Positions 8,090-14,715 of a stretch of 37,584 bases of DNA are shown here, one piece after another. The stretch comes from Alkalihalobacterium elongatum. Its GTDB lineage: Bacteria; Bacillota; Bacilli; Bacillales; Bacillaceae_F. The position numbers and the translations under genes were made by a program. Numbering within the stretch: position 1 is the stretch's first letter; every line of letters starts with the position of its first letter. The notes beneath the pieces are model-generated. The model ran no database searches. It was not told the origin of the DNA and saw nothing but the letters and a program-made list of their open reading frames with translations. Location of the stretch: assembly GCF_019024285.1 (NCBI RefSeq), contig NZ_WMKZ01000037.1:1-37584 (forward strand). Direction: 5' to 3'.

Positions 8090-8118
8090 ATTATTCTTTA
8101 CTTCCTTCTCTTTGTCAA
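8090..8118 (-). promoter_or_regulatory. Sigma-A promoter of the oxidoreductase
   Basis: Minus strand TTGACA (8113-8118), 17-bp spacer, AATAAT (8090-8095). Transcription would start near 8083, immediately upstream of the Zur box. Confidence 0.65.
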
Positions 8119-8132
8119 TCTAAGCATTTTAT

Positions 8133-8161
8133 TTTTACTATTCCTGTATTGATATTATAAT
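8133..8161 (+). promoter_or_regulatory. Sigma-A promoter of folE2
   Basis: TTTTAC (8133-8138), 17-bp spacer, TATAAT (8156-8161). It lies 48 bp upstream of the folE2 start and divergent from the oxidoreductase promoter. Confidence 0.55.
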
Positions 8162-8168
8162 ATATAAA

Positions 8169-8183
8169 TCAGAATAATTCCTA
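8169..8183. promoter_or_regulatory. Degenerate Zur-like operator of folE2
   Basis: TCAGAATAATTCCTA matches the Zur consensus at 10 of 14 fixed positions. It sits at the expected start of the folE2 transcript. It is weak alone, but its position fits repression. Confidence 0.35.
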
Positions 8184-8209
8184 TTCATTTATTCATAAAG
8201 GAGATAACA

Positions 8210-9109
8210 ATGGAAACAAACATTTTCCCTACTAAACAAGAACGTCACAAACGATTTGGATCAGTACCTCCTGTAAAAGGAGATAAGCCTCTAAACAAAG
8301 AGGAAATGACTGATCTCCAAAATACACCTAACGACTTTTTATTCGCAATTAACTCAGTGGGGATTAGTAATGTAAAACATCCCCTTATTATTGAATCAGA
8401 TTATAAACCGCGGCAGCAAACAACTGTTGGGACATTTTCACTAACGACAGGTCTTCAGCAGATGAGCAAAGGTATTAATATGAGCCGGTTAACAGAGCTG
8501 TTACAGGAATACTATTTAGAAGGTTTCAACGTAACTTTTGACCGCCTGTACTCATTTACGAAAGATTTAGTTGAGCGTATGGAACAATCAAGTGCACAGA
8601 TAGCCGTTCAATTTCCTTGGTTCTTTGAACGAACAAGTCCTTCACTTCAGAAATCTGGATTGGCGCATGCTGAAGCTTTTATGAACGTTAATTATGATCA
8701 TGATAACGGATTTAGCCATGAAGTGGGCATTACAGTAGCTGTAACAACACTTTGTCCTTGTTCCAAAGAAATTAGTGAATATAGTGCACACAATCAACGT
8801 GGATATGTGACGATTAAAGCTAAATTTTATAACCCGATTGAATTCATACCAGATTGGAAAGTTACCCTACTTGAAGCTGCGGAAACTAATGCCAGTTCGA
8901 TGCTGTACCCAATCTTAAAAAGACCAGATGAAAAAGCAGTAACTGAAAGAGCTTATGAAAATCCGCGATTTGTGGAAGATATGGTTCGCTTAGTTGCCGC
9001 TGACTTATATGAAAATGAGGATATCAAGTCATTTATGGTTGAATGCCGAAATGAAGAATCGATTCACATGCATGATGCGATTGCAAGGTTAACTTATACA
9101 AAAGGTTAA
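8210..9109 (+). CDS. folE2: GTP cyclohydrolase IB (FolE2), zinc-independent
   Basis: A 299-residue COG1469 enzyme that converts GTP to 7,8-dihydroneopterin triphosphate, the first step of folate synthesis. Type IB enzymes, unlike FolE, do not strictly need zinc and are induced by Zur derepression in Bacillus. Visible family features are VGISNVKHPL near the N-terminus, the TTLCPCSKEISEYSAHNQRG block with the catalytic and metal-binding Cys region at about residues 180-200, and the C-terminal RFVEDMVRLVA and FMVECRNEESIHMHDA. Length is normal. Ribosome site AAAGGAGATAACA precedes ATG. It is divergent from the flavin oxidoreductase and convergent with sufU2, with a shared terminator at 9115. Confident. 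Confidence 0.95.
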   Translation: METNIFPTKQERHKRFGSVPPVKGDKPLNKEEMTDLQNTPNDFLFAINSVGISNVKHPLIIESDYKPRQQTTVGTFSLTTGLQQMSKGINMSRLTELLQEYYLEGFNVTFDRLYSFTKDLVERMEQSSAQIAVQFPWFFERTSPSLQKSGLAHAEAFMNVNYDHDNGFSHEVGITVAVTTLCPCSKEISEYSAHNQRGYVTIKAKFYNPIEFIPDWKVTLLEAAETNASSMLYPILKRPDEKAVTERAYENPRFVEDMVRLVAADLYENEDIKSFMVECRNEESIHMHDAIARLTYTKG

Positions 9110-9114
9110 ATTTA

Positions 9115-9177
9115 AAAAGGTGACGCACTGCCTTATAAAGAAAATTATTTATAGGGTCAGTTAGTCACCTTCTTTTT
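9115..9177. terminator. Bidirectional terminator between folE2 and sufU2
   Basis: Outer arms AAGGTGAC (9117-9124) and GTCACCTT (9164-9171) are flanked by A- and T-runs. An inner stem pairs CTGCCTTATAAA with TTTATAGGGTCAG. It is placed between the convergent stops. Confidence 0.85.
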
Positions 9178-9623
9178 TAATTACTATTTTCGTATTCTGA
9201 TTCATCTCCAACAGCCCGATCTAAAGCCTGCCACGCCATTAGTGCACAATTATGGCGAGCCCTTAACTTGTGAACACCTTCTAACGCTATAGCATCCCCT
9301 AAATCGACCTCTTCTGAAACTTCCCCGTTTCGAATCATCGCTTCCATCGCTTGGCGTAATTTCACAGCTTCTTTTAATGACACTCCCTTTACTAGCTCTG
9401 TCATGATCGAAGCAGACGCCATACTAATACTACAACCTTCTCCAATAAAAGAAATATCTTCTATCTCTTTAGTTTCTGTTAATTTTAAGAACAGTGTCAT
9501 TACATCGCCACATGTCGGATTTTTATAATGTAGCTGTTTAACAAATTCACCATTTAACTTTTTATGATTTCGACGATTTTTCGAATGGTCCACGACTAGT
9601 TGTCGGTACAGCTGATCTAACAT
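9177..9623 (-). CDS. sufU: SufU-type zinc-dependent sulfurtransferase, second copy
   Basis: A 148-residue SufU protein. SufU takes persulfide sulfur from cysteine desulfurase SufS for Fe-S assembly in Firmicutes and needs a bound Zn. All ligands are present: C38 and D40 in NPTCGD, C64 in GEGCSISMASAS, and C126 in RHNCALMAW. The frame opens at TTG 9629, but that codon touches the GGGGGAG ribosome site. The ATG 6 nt beyond it is the start. A 12/14 Zur box is 46 bp upstream. The housekeeping sufU normally sits inside sufCDSUB, so this monocistronic, Zur-controlled copy is probably a paralogue for zinc-poor conditions. Whether the organism has another copy cannot be seen here. Confidence 0.88.
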   Translation of the reverse strand: MLDQLYRQLVVDHSKNRRNHKKLNGEFVKQLHYKNPTCGDVMTLFLKLTETKEIEDISFIGEGCSISMASASIMTELVKGVSLKEAVKLRQAMEAMIRNGEVSEEVDLGDAIALEGVHKLRARHNCALMAWQALDRAVGDESEYENSN

Positions 9624-9669
9624 TAACAACTCCCCCTTACAGCTTCTAAATATATATTACGCACACAAA

Positions 9670-9684
9670 TAGTAACTATTACGA
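9670..9684. promoter_or_regulatory. Zur operator (sufU2)
   Basis: TAGTAACTATTACGA matches the Zur consensus at 12 of 14 fixed positions, with AAA/TTT flanks. It lies 46 bp upstream of the sufU2 start, just upstream of an AT-rich -10 region. Confidence 0.8.
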
Positions 9685-9751
9685 TTTATTGTTTATTATA
9701 CTTATGCATTACAATTTCGTCTAATCAACTCTATTAGTAGTCCACAAAAAA

Positions 9752-9773
9752 CACCTCCTAACAAATGGAGGTG
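9752..9773 (-). terminator. Terminator overlapping the stop of the IDEAL-domain gene
   Basis: CACCTCC (9752-9758) and GGAGGTG (9767-9773) flank an 8-nt loop, with a six-T tail on the minus strand. The stop codon at 9758-9760 lies inside the hairpin, so the last five codons form the stem. Confidence 0.8.
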
Positions 9774-10138
9774 GCTTCAGCAGGATCATAATTATATTGT
9801 AAGGAGTTGAATTTATTTGTGAGCTCAAAAAACAGGTTTCTATTCCTTTCCTTAAGTGCACAATCAATTTGATAGGATAGAATGAACTTCTCTAATTCAA
9901 TATCAAACTTTACTATCATTTTATGTTCTTCGATTAACTGTCTTATCGTACTATAAAGAACATACTCTTCTCTCCCATTTAAAGTAGCAAAGATAAACCA
10001 ACCTTTATTTACAATATACTTTGCATCCTCTCCACCTTGTTCAACGTAAGTCATTCCCGTAATTAAATGAGGTGTCCCTGTCCCATAATATAGGCACTCT
10101 ATAGTGACACCAGGTTTATATAGAACAACAAAATCCAA
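9758..10138 (-). CDS. IDEAL-domain protein, unknown function
   Basis: A 126-residue soluble protein. The N-terminal 80 residues (beta-rich, GTPHLITGMTYVEQGG) are unfamiliar. The C-terminal helix LSYQIDCALKERNRNLFFEL (about 87-106) fits the IDEAL domain, a short Firmicutes motif named after I-D-E-A-L, here I-D-C-A-L. The start is TTG. No upstream ATG exists in frame, and the ribosome site (GAGTGG) is weak. A perfect Fur-type 7-1-7 inverted repeat lies 73 bp upstream, suggesting iron control within a zinc locus. The function is unknown. The IDEAL assignment is moderate, and the rest is description. Confidence 0.6.
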   Translation of the reverse strand: MDFVVLYKPGVTIECLYYGTGTPHLITGMTYVEQGGEDAKYIVNKGWFIFATLNGREEYVLYSTIRQLIEEHKMIVKFDIELEKFILSYQIDCALKERNRNLFFELTNKFNSLQYNYDPAEATSIC

Positions 10139-10210
10139 TGATTTCCACTCTACAAAAGATTTTGTGATCTTTCCTGTTTTATGCTTTTTTATGTTAATCT
10201 TGAATAAAAA

Positions 10211-10225
10211 TGATAATTATTATCA
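10211..10225. promoter_or_regulatory. Fur-type operator (7-1-7 box)
   Basis: TGATAATTATTATCA is a perfect match to the Bacillus Fur box TGATAATnATTATCA. It differs from the Zur consensus at the C/G positions that discriminate the two regulators. It is upstream of the IDEAL-domain gene on the minus strand. Confidence 0.75.
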
Positions 10226-10275
10226 ACAATAAGTATGCAGGTGATTACAAACAATAAGTATGCAGGTGATTACAA
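10226..10275. repeat. Exact 25-bp tandem duplication
   Basis: Two head-to-tail copies of a 25-bp unit beginning ACAATAAGTATGCAGG (10226-10250 and 10251-10275) abut the Fur box directly. No coding function is seen. It may be a recent slippage duplication in the promoter region of the IDEAL-domain gene. Confidence 0.9.
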
Positions 10276-10341
10276 ACAAATGTCAGTCCTTATATATAAG
10301 AACAATACACCATTTTCAAAAATTATTATTTACAAAATAAA

Positions 10342-10370
10342 ATAAGGACAGCCGTTTAAACTGTCCTTAT
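10342..10370 (-). terminator. Terminator after the DUF1540 gene
   Basis: ATAAGGACAG and CTGTCCTTAT arms (10 bp) enclose a 9-nt loop, with a T-rich minus-strand tail. It lies 27 bp after the DUF1540 stop. Confidence 0.75.
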
Positions 10371-10396
10371 CACAAATAGAACTTCGAATATAGAAA

Positions 10397-10555
10397 TTAG
10401 ATACCTGGGTCAAACGTTTTACAGTCTGTTTCTTCCTGTTTCTCAGCTCTTTTACCTGTGTGGCTAACTACGTAAATTCGGTCAGCCGCACATTTATTAC
10501 CTTCTTCATTATACTTACAGTTTTTTACTTCACATAATACATCTACTGCCATCAT
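10397..10555 (-). CDS. DUF1540 Cys-motif miniprotein
   Basis: A 52-residue protein that begins MMAVDVLCEVKNCKYNEEGN and ends KTFDPGI. Its four Cys (C8, C13, C22 and C45) are spaced as in DUF1540, a small family common in Firmicutes and thought to bind a metal, probably zinc. GGAGG lies 5 nt before the first and 8 nt before the second of two adjacent ATG codons. The second may be the true start. It stands alone between the IDEAL gene and the S14 gene, with its own terminator. DUF1540 function is not established. Its place in a zinc locus may be chance, since no Zur box is seen upstream on its strand. Confidence 0.8.
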   Translation of the reverse strand: MMAVDVLCEVKNCKYNEEGNKCAADRIYVVSHTGKRAEKQEETDCKTFDPGI

Positions 10556-10619
10556 CTACACCTCCCCTCCATCTTTATCTTGAGCTTTTCTTTGCTTTTT
10601 CATACTTTTTTAGGACGAC

Positions 10620-10648
10620 TTTACTTTATATTTTATATACTGTAAAAT
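10620..10648 (+). promoter_or_regulatory. Putative promoter of rpsN2
   Basis: TTTACT (10620-10625), 17-bp spacer, TAAAAT (10643-10648). A Zur-like site follows at 10666. Confidence 0.4.
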
Positions 10649-10665
10649 TATTTCTATGCTATTAA

Positions 10666-10680
10666 TAGGAATGATTACGT
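10666..10680. promoter_or_regulatory. Zur operator (rpsN2)
   Basis: TAGGAATGATTACGT matches the Zur consensus at 11 of 14 fixed positions. It sits 30 bp upstream of the S14 start, between promoter and ribosome site, as expected for a repressor that blocks initiation. Confidence 0.65.
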
Positions 10681-10709
10681 TTATCAAAAAAGTGAAGGAG
10701 AGAAAAAAC

Positions 10710-10979
10710 ATGGCTAAGAAATCGAAAGTTGCAAAAGAAATTAAGCGACAAGAAATGGTCGCAAAATACGCGGACTTAAGAAGAGAGTTGAAAGAAAAAG
10801 GTGATTATGAAGCTTTAGGAAAACTACCACGTGACTCATCCCCCACTCGCTTAACTCGTCGTTGCGAAATGACTGGCAGACCACGAGGTGTATTAAGGAA
10901 ATTCAAATTGTCTCGTATTGCGTTCAGAGAACTAGCTCATAAAGGGCAGGTACCTGGAGTTAAAAAATCAAGTTGGTAA
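10710..10979 (+). CDS. rpsN: 30S ribosomal protein S14, zinc-free (C-) form
   Basis: An 89-residue S14 of the long, zinc-free type (YhzA class in B. subtilis). The C-terminal signature [20 protein letters not shown] and [11 protein letters not shown] is complete, and the CxxC zinc ribbon of the 61-residue housekeeping form is missing. Under zinc starvation this version replaces the zinc-containing one, sparing metal. The frame extends 18 codons further upstream, but AAGGAGAG lies 7-9 nt before the ATG at 10710, which is where the conserved MAKKSK start is. A Zur-like operator overlaps the leader. The degenerate CobW gene follows 72 bp downstream and is probably co-transcribed. Confidence 0.95.
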   Translation: MAKKSKVAKEIKRQEMVAKYADLRRELKEKGDYEALGKLPRDSSPTRLTRRCEMTGRPRGVLRKFKLSRIAFRELAHKGQVPGVKKSSW

Positions 10980-11051
10980 TCTCTATTTAAATAATCGTTA
11001 ATCGCTCTTAACCTTAACAAAGCTAAATAAATTATTAGGTGGTGACTGCAC

Positions 11052-12131
11052 GTGAGCAAAGTCCCCATAACTATAATCACTGGTATGCTAGGTGCTGGAA
11101 AAACAAAAATTACTAATAGCTTAATACGTAATAAAACTCTCACGAATTGTAAAGTACTTATTTACCAGCCAGCAGCAATAACAATAGTAGAAGAAATGTC
11201 GACAAAACGAAGGTATAAAAAAGGAAAAGTATCTCACCATGCAGCACATCTTGCAAAATTAATAACTACTCAAGAACAATTAATTAAGGAATTGATATCT
11301 CACTCAAAAGATAGGCAGCCAATAGATGAAATCATAATTGAATTAGCTGTAGGAGTCTCGCCTCAATTACTTGTAGAAGAACTTTATCATTTACTCAAAA
11401 AGTATAAATTAGAGGAAACATTTTATACTCAATCAATAGTTTCTGTTATTGATGCTGAGCAATTTTGGTTTGATTATACATCAAATCATTACGTTCTTTA
11501 CACAGATGACAGGATGGAACATACTTTTGCTGAAGTTATGATTTCTCAAATTGAATTTTGCAGTCATATTATATTCAACAAATGTAACTTCATTAGTAAA
11601 GAAAGTTTAGATGAGACTGTCTCGTTTATAAAGAAACTCCAACCGAAAGCACAACTGATTTTTTCAACAGACGGTAATGTAGCTAGTCATACTTTACATT
11701 CAGTAGACGCTGTGGACATTAATCAACTAAAATCGAATATTGGTTGGAAACTTGAATTAAAACATTCAAATTTTTCTAATTTAAGTATTGTCGGGGAATA
11801 TAATGTAGATTCATTTGTATACGAAAGTCATTCCCCGATTCATTTAGAAAAGTTAGAGAAGTGGTTTCAAACATTTCCTTCCGAGTTATTACGTTCTGCT
11901 GGTTATCTATGGATAATTTCCGAGTCGAATGGTTTGGAACTCCTATTTTTCTCACAAGTTGGAGCATCTGTCATCACTGAAACAGTGGACGAAGATTATT
12001 ACCAACAATACGGTGACACTACTAGAACGAAACTTGTGTTTTTTGGTTTTGATCTAGAAGATGATGATGTCATTCAACAACTTAACGACTGCTTAATTTC
12101 GGACAATGATATCAATCAAACTGTCATCTGA
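11052..12131 (+). CDS. Degenerate ZagA-like CobW GTPase lacking CxCC
   Basis: A 359-residue paralogue of ZagA. The fold is retained: Walker A GMLGAGKTK (11-19), VIDAEQFWFDYTS (ZagA VVDANRFWHDYRS), MISQIEFC, SNIGWKLEL, and C-terminal TKLVFFGFDLEDDDVIQQL. Three hallmark sites are changed. The CxCC zinc motif is absent and the region reads KVSHHAAHLAK, with a possible HHxxH site. Walker B/ESTG becomes IELAVG. The guanine motif NKCD becomes NKCN. GTG start with AGGTGG 9 nt upstream. It lies behind the Zur-controlled S14 gene. The frame is intact over 1 kb, so it is probably a functional variant and not a pseudogene. Its role is unknown. Confidence 0.82.
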   Translation: MSKVPITIITGMLGAGKTKITNSLIRNKTLTNCKVLIYQPAAITIVEEMSTKRRYKKGKVSHHAAHLAKLITTQEQLIKELISHSKDRQPIDEIIIELAVGVSPQLLVEELYHLLKKYKLEETFYTQSIVSVIDAEQFWFDYTSNHYVLYTDDRMEHTFAEVMISQIEFCSHIIFNKCNFISKESLDETVSFIKKLQPKAQLIFSTDGNVASHTLHSVDAVDINQLKSNIGWKLELKHSNFSNLSIVGEYNVDSFVYESHSPIHLEKLEKWFQTFPSELLRSAGYLWIISESNGLELLFFSQVGASVITETVDEDYYQQYGDTTRTKLVFFGFDLEDDDVIQQLNDCLISDNDINQTVI

Positions 12132-12148
12132 CCATATTTCCTCAAATT

Positions 12149-12181
12149 AAAAAGGAGTTGCTACCTTAGCAACTCCTTTTT
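12149..12181. terminator. Bidirectional terminator
   Basis: 15-bp perfect arms (12149-12163, 12167-12181) enclose a 3-nt loop, with A-run before and T-run after. It serves the plus-strand CobW gene and the convergent phospholipase-D-like gene. Confidence 0.92.
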
Positions 12182-12202
12182 TAATAGTCATAACTGATTT
12201 TA

Positions 12203-13618
12203 CTAAAATGTTGTTAGTCCTGTTTTTTTCTGTATCCGGAATAATAATCGTTTATAATATGGAAAATCATCAAGGTATTCATTAGAATGAACTGTAAATG
12301 TCCCATTTTCGTTATTCCATATTGTAGAAAAGTAATTGGAAACTACGCTTATTATCTCACTATCTTTCGGGGCTACAATTCTTAAGCTCGTGTCTAGATT
12401 AAAATCATCCAGGTTTCTTCGAGTAAAATTTGCAGACCCACCGATTATCGTACTACTTTCTTGCCGCTCGATTAATATTAATTTAGAATGGTATTGCTCA
12501 TCGTGTGTGTTATACCATCTTATTTCAATGTTCTCATTTCCATACTCTTCAATATCAGCAGCTACTGGACGGTTTGGGATGCCGATGTTCTCATTTCCGA
12601 AAATTTCCTCATTCGGGTCAAGAATTAAGTTCACTTTGACGCCCCTATTTGCTGCAGAAATCAACCTCGAAACAACCTTACTTTCGGAAAGGTTAAACAT
12701 CCCAACATGAATTACATCCCCGTGATCTGTACGGTTAATTTCTTCAATTAAATGTTTTCTTGTTTGTCCTTCTGTTAAAAGCTGAACCCCTATATCTCCT
12801 GTTTCTATTTCAAAATCATCATAAGAAGCGAGCTGTTTATTACTTGAAAAATTAGCAACAGCTTGCTCCGAAGCTAAAAAGTCATTAATAATATTCCCAC
12901 TGACAACAAAAGCAATATTCGAATGGAAGCCACTTGCATCATGAAGGTTAGCGGAAGTCACCATTACCTCTTTATCCGTGCCAATCACCTTACGATGGTT
13001 TCCTTTTAAATTTAACATTTTTAAATAAGAGCCAAGTGTTACTTTTGGTGCATCTTCACTAAAAGGATTTGTAATCCATCCTTCACCTTCTCTTTCAAAC
13101 GTTTTTAAAAAAGCTCGCCAGAAACCTGAATAGATTGGATTCGAGTCTCGTAGCGGCGTTAAATTGGTAATAATGACATCGACTCCGTTTTCTTGCAATG
13201 TTTTTAAGTGCTTGGATGGATGAGAACGATAAGTTGTATTAATTTCATCAGTAATAAATGTAATCTCAATATTCGGAGACTGTTCCTTCTTTTCTAATAA
13301 AGCTTTAGTTATCTCATCTGTAATTTCAGGATAGTCTTTATCTTCATCGTATTTATCATTGAATAAGAACATATCAAACACTATAAATTCTTCAGCTTCC
13401 TTTATCATGCTTTTTACTCGTTCAACAATTTGTCTTTCTTGTACAATCTCACCTTCTTTTTCAAACGTTAGGTTGTATAAAAACTCTACATTCGTAACTC
13501 GATGACTATGACCTTCAAAAGATAATCCCATCGGTATCGGCTTAAAAAGTCCATAAAGAGTATAACCTGCAATAAATACAGCAATTACTAACAAAAAACT
13601 TAATATTATTTTTTTCAT
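12203..13618 (-). CDS. Membrane-anchored phospholipase D-like protein
   Basis: A 471-residue protein with one N-terminal membrane segment (residues 4-22, IILSFLLVIAVFIAGYTLY), then two PLD half-domains. The first HKD motif is NHRKVIGTD (H208, K210, D215). The second is YHSKLILIE (H377, K379, Glu384 in place of Asp), followed by GGSANFTRRN. HKD enzymes hydrolyse or transfer phosphodiester bonds, as in phospholipases and cardiolipin synthases. The single anchor and long linker favour an extracellular-facing PLD-like hydrolase over cardiolipin synthase, which has two anchors. Start ATG with TAGGAGGG. It stands alone between terminators. Substrate unknown. Confidence 0.82.
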   Translation of the reverse strand: MKKIILSFLLVIAVFIAGYTLYGLFKPIPMGLSFEGHSHRVTNVEFLYNLTFEKEGEIVQERQIVERVKSMIKEAEEFIVFDMFLFNDKYDEDKDYPEITDEITKALLEKKEQSPNIEITFITDEINTTYRSHPSKHLKTLQENGVDVIITNLTPLRDSNPIYSGFWRAFLKTFEREGEGWITNPFSEDAPKVTLGSYLKMLNLKGNHRKVIGTDKEVMVTSANLHDASGFHSNIAFVVSGNIINDFLASEQAVANFSSNKQLASYDDFEIETGDIGVQLLTEGQTRKHLIEEINRTDHGDVIHVGMFNLSESKVVSRLISAANRGVKVNLILDPNEEIFGNENIGIPNRPVAADIEEYGNENIEIRWYNTHDEQYHSKLILIERQESSTIIGGSANFTRRNLDDFNLDTSLRIVAPKDSEIISVVSNYFSTIWNNENGTFTVHSNEYLDDFPYYKRLLFRIQKKTGLTTF

Positions 13619-13744
13619 ATCTCCCTCCTACTTTATAATTTTTATTACTTTTACAGTGGTTAAAACCTCTGCAAAATATGTACAACGATAAATTTATGGA
13701 CTAGTCAGAGTATTGTATTGTTTATATCTATCTGAATAAACAAA

Positions 13745-13773
13745 AAAAGGACGACACAAATTGTCATCCTTTT
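13745..13773 (-). terminator. Terminator of the app operon
   Basis: AAAAGGACGACA and TGTCATCCTTTT arms (12 bp with one G-U) enclose a 5-nt loop, with a T-run on the minus strand. It lies just after the appC-like stop. Confidence 0.85.
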
Positions 13774-13777
13774 CTTA

Positions 13778-14698
13778 TTAGTTTTTCATTTTTGGATCTA
13801 ACGCATCACGAAGTCCGTCACCAATCATATTAAATCCTAATACAACTAACATGATCGAAAATCCTGGAAAAAGTACCGTCCATGGTGCTGTTTGGATAAA
13901 CTGCCGTGAATCAGATAACATTTTCCCCCATTCTGGTGTCGGTGCTTGTGCCCCTAACCCTAAGAAACCAAGAGCTGCCGCTTCTAAAATAGCTGTACCA
14001 AATCCTAACGTCGCTTGAACGATAATTGGTGCTAAACTATTCGGTAAGATATGGTGAATTAAGATCCTGCCATTTTTCATACCTTGTGCTTTAGCAGCCA
14101 TTATATATTCCTCTTCACGTAAGCTAATAACTTTAGACCGAACAAGCCGCCCAAATATCGGAACATTAATTATAGCAATCGCGATAAGTGCATTTTGTAG
14201 GGATGGGCCAAGAATAGCAACGATGGCAATCGCTAATAATATACTTGGGAATGCAAGCATGATATCGAAAATACGTGAGATGAGCATATCTACCCAACGC
14301 CCATAATAACCAGCAATAATCCCTAACGTTGTTCCCACTACTAACGCTCCTGATACAGCAAAGAATCCTACCCATAATGAAATCCTTGCCCCGTGAGCAA
14401 TTCGACTAAAAATATCTCTGCCTAGATCATCCGTTCCAAACCAATGCTCTGCAGAAGGGGATTGAAGTCGGTTTTGTGGGTTCGTTTCATCAAATGCAAA
14501 CCCAGAAATGAGTGGTGCAATCAGAGCAATGATAATAAAAAATACTATGATAATCATACCGATGACAGCAGATTTATTCTTAAATAATTGCCTCATTGCA
14601 TCACGCCAAGGTGATATAGCCTCTACCTTCTCCTCTTGATTTGGATTTGGGTTTGAATTCGGCGGTATATTTACTTGTTCTGTGCGAATCGATTCCAT
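13778..14698 (-). CDS. appC: Oligopeptide ABC transporter permease (AppC/OppC type)
   Basis: A 306-residue inner permease of a peptide ABC importer. It begins with a Pro/Asn-rich cytoplasmic tail (PPNSNPNPNQEEK). It then has the OppC N-terminal domain with the first membrane helix (about residues 43-65), FGTDDLGRDIFSR, and the BPD_transp_1 core with the ATPase-contacting EAA loop (AAKAQGMKNGRILIHHILPN). The frame opens at TTG 14719, overlapping the end of appB, but that codon lies before AGGAGGGGAG. The ATG 6 nt after this site is the start. It is the last gene of a D-F-A-B-C operon, the order of B. subtilis appDFABC. Confidence 0.88.
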   Translation of the reverse strand: MESIRTEQVNIPPNSNPNPNQEEKVEAISPWRDAMRQLFKNKSAVIGMIIIVFFIIIALIAPLISGFAFDETNPQNRLQSPSAEHWFGTDDLGRDIFSRIAHGARISLWVGFFAVSGALVVGTTLGIIAGYYGRWVDMLISRIFDIMLAFPSILLAIAIVAILGPSLQNALIAIAIINVPIFGRLVRSKVISLREEEYIMAAKAQGMKNGRILIHHILPNSLAPIIVQATLGFGTAILEAAALGFLGLGAQAPTPEWGKMLSDSRQFIQTAPWTVLFPGFSIMLVVLGFNMIGDGLRDALDPKMKN

Positions 14699-14715
14699 TT
14701 CAGTCTCCCCTCCTA

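Noticed and set aside
10226-10275. CRISPR-like repeat
   Set aside because: There are only two copies, directly abutting without spacers, so it is a simple tandem duplication.
11052-12131. Degenerate CobW gene as a pseudogene
   Set aside because: The frame is intact over 360 codons, Walker A and C-terminal motifs are kept, and it follows a regulated S14 gene. A diverged functional paralogue is more likely.
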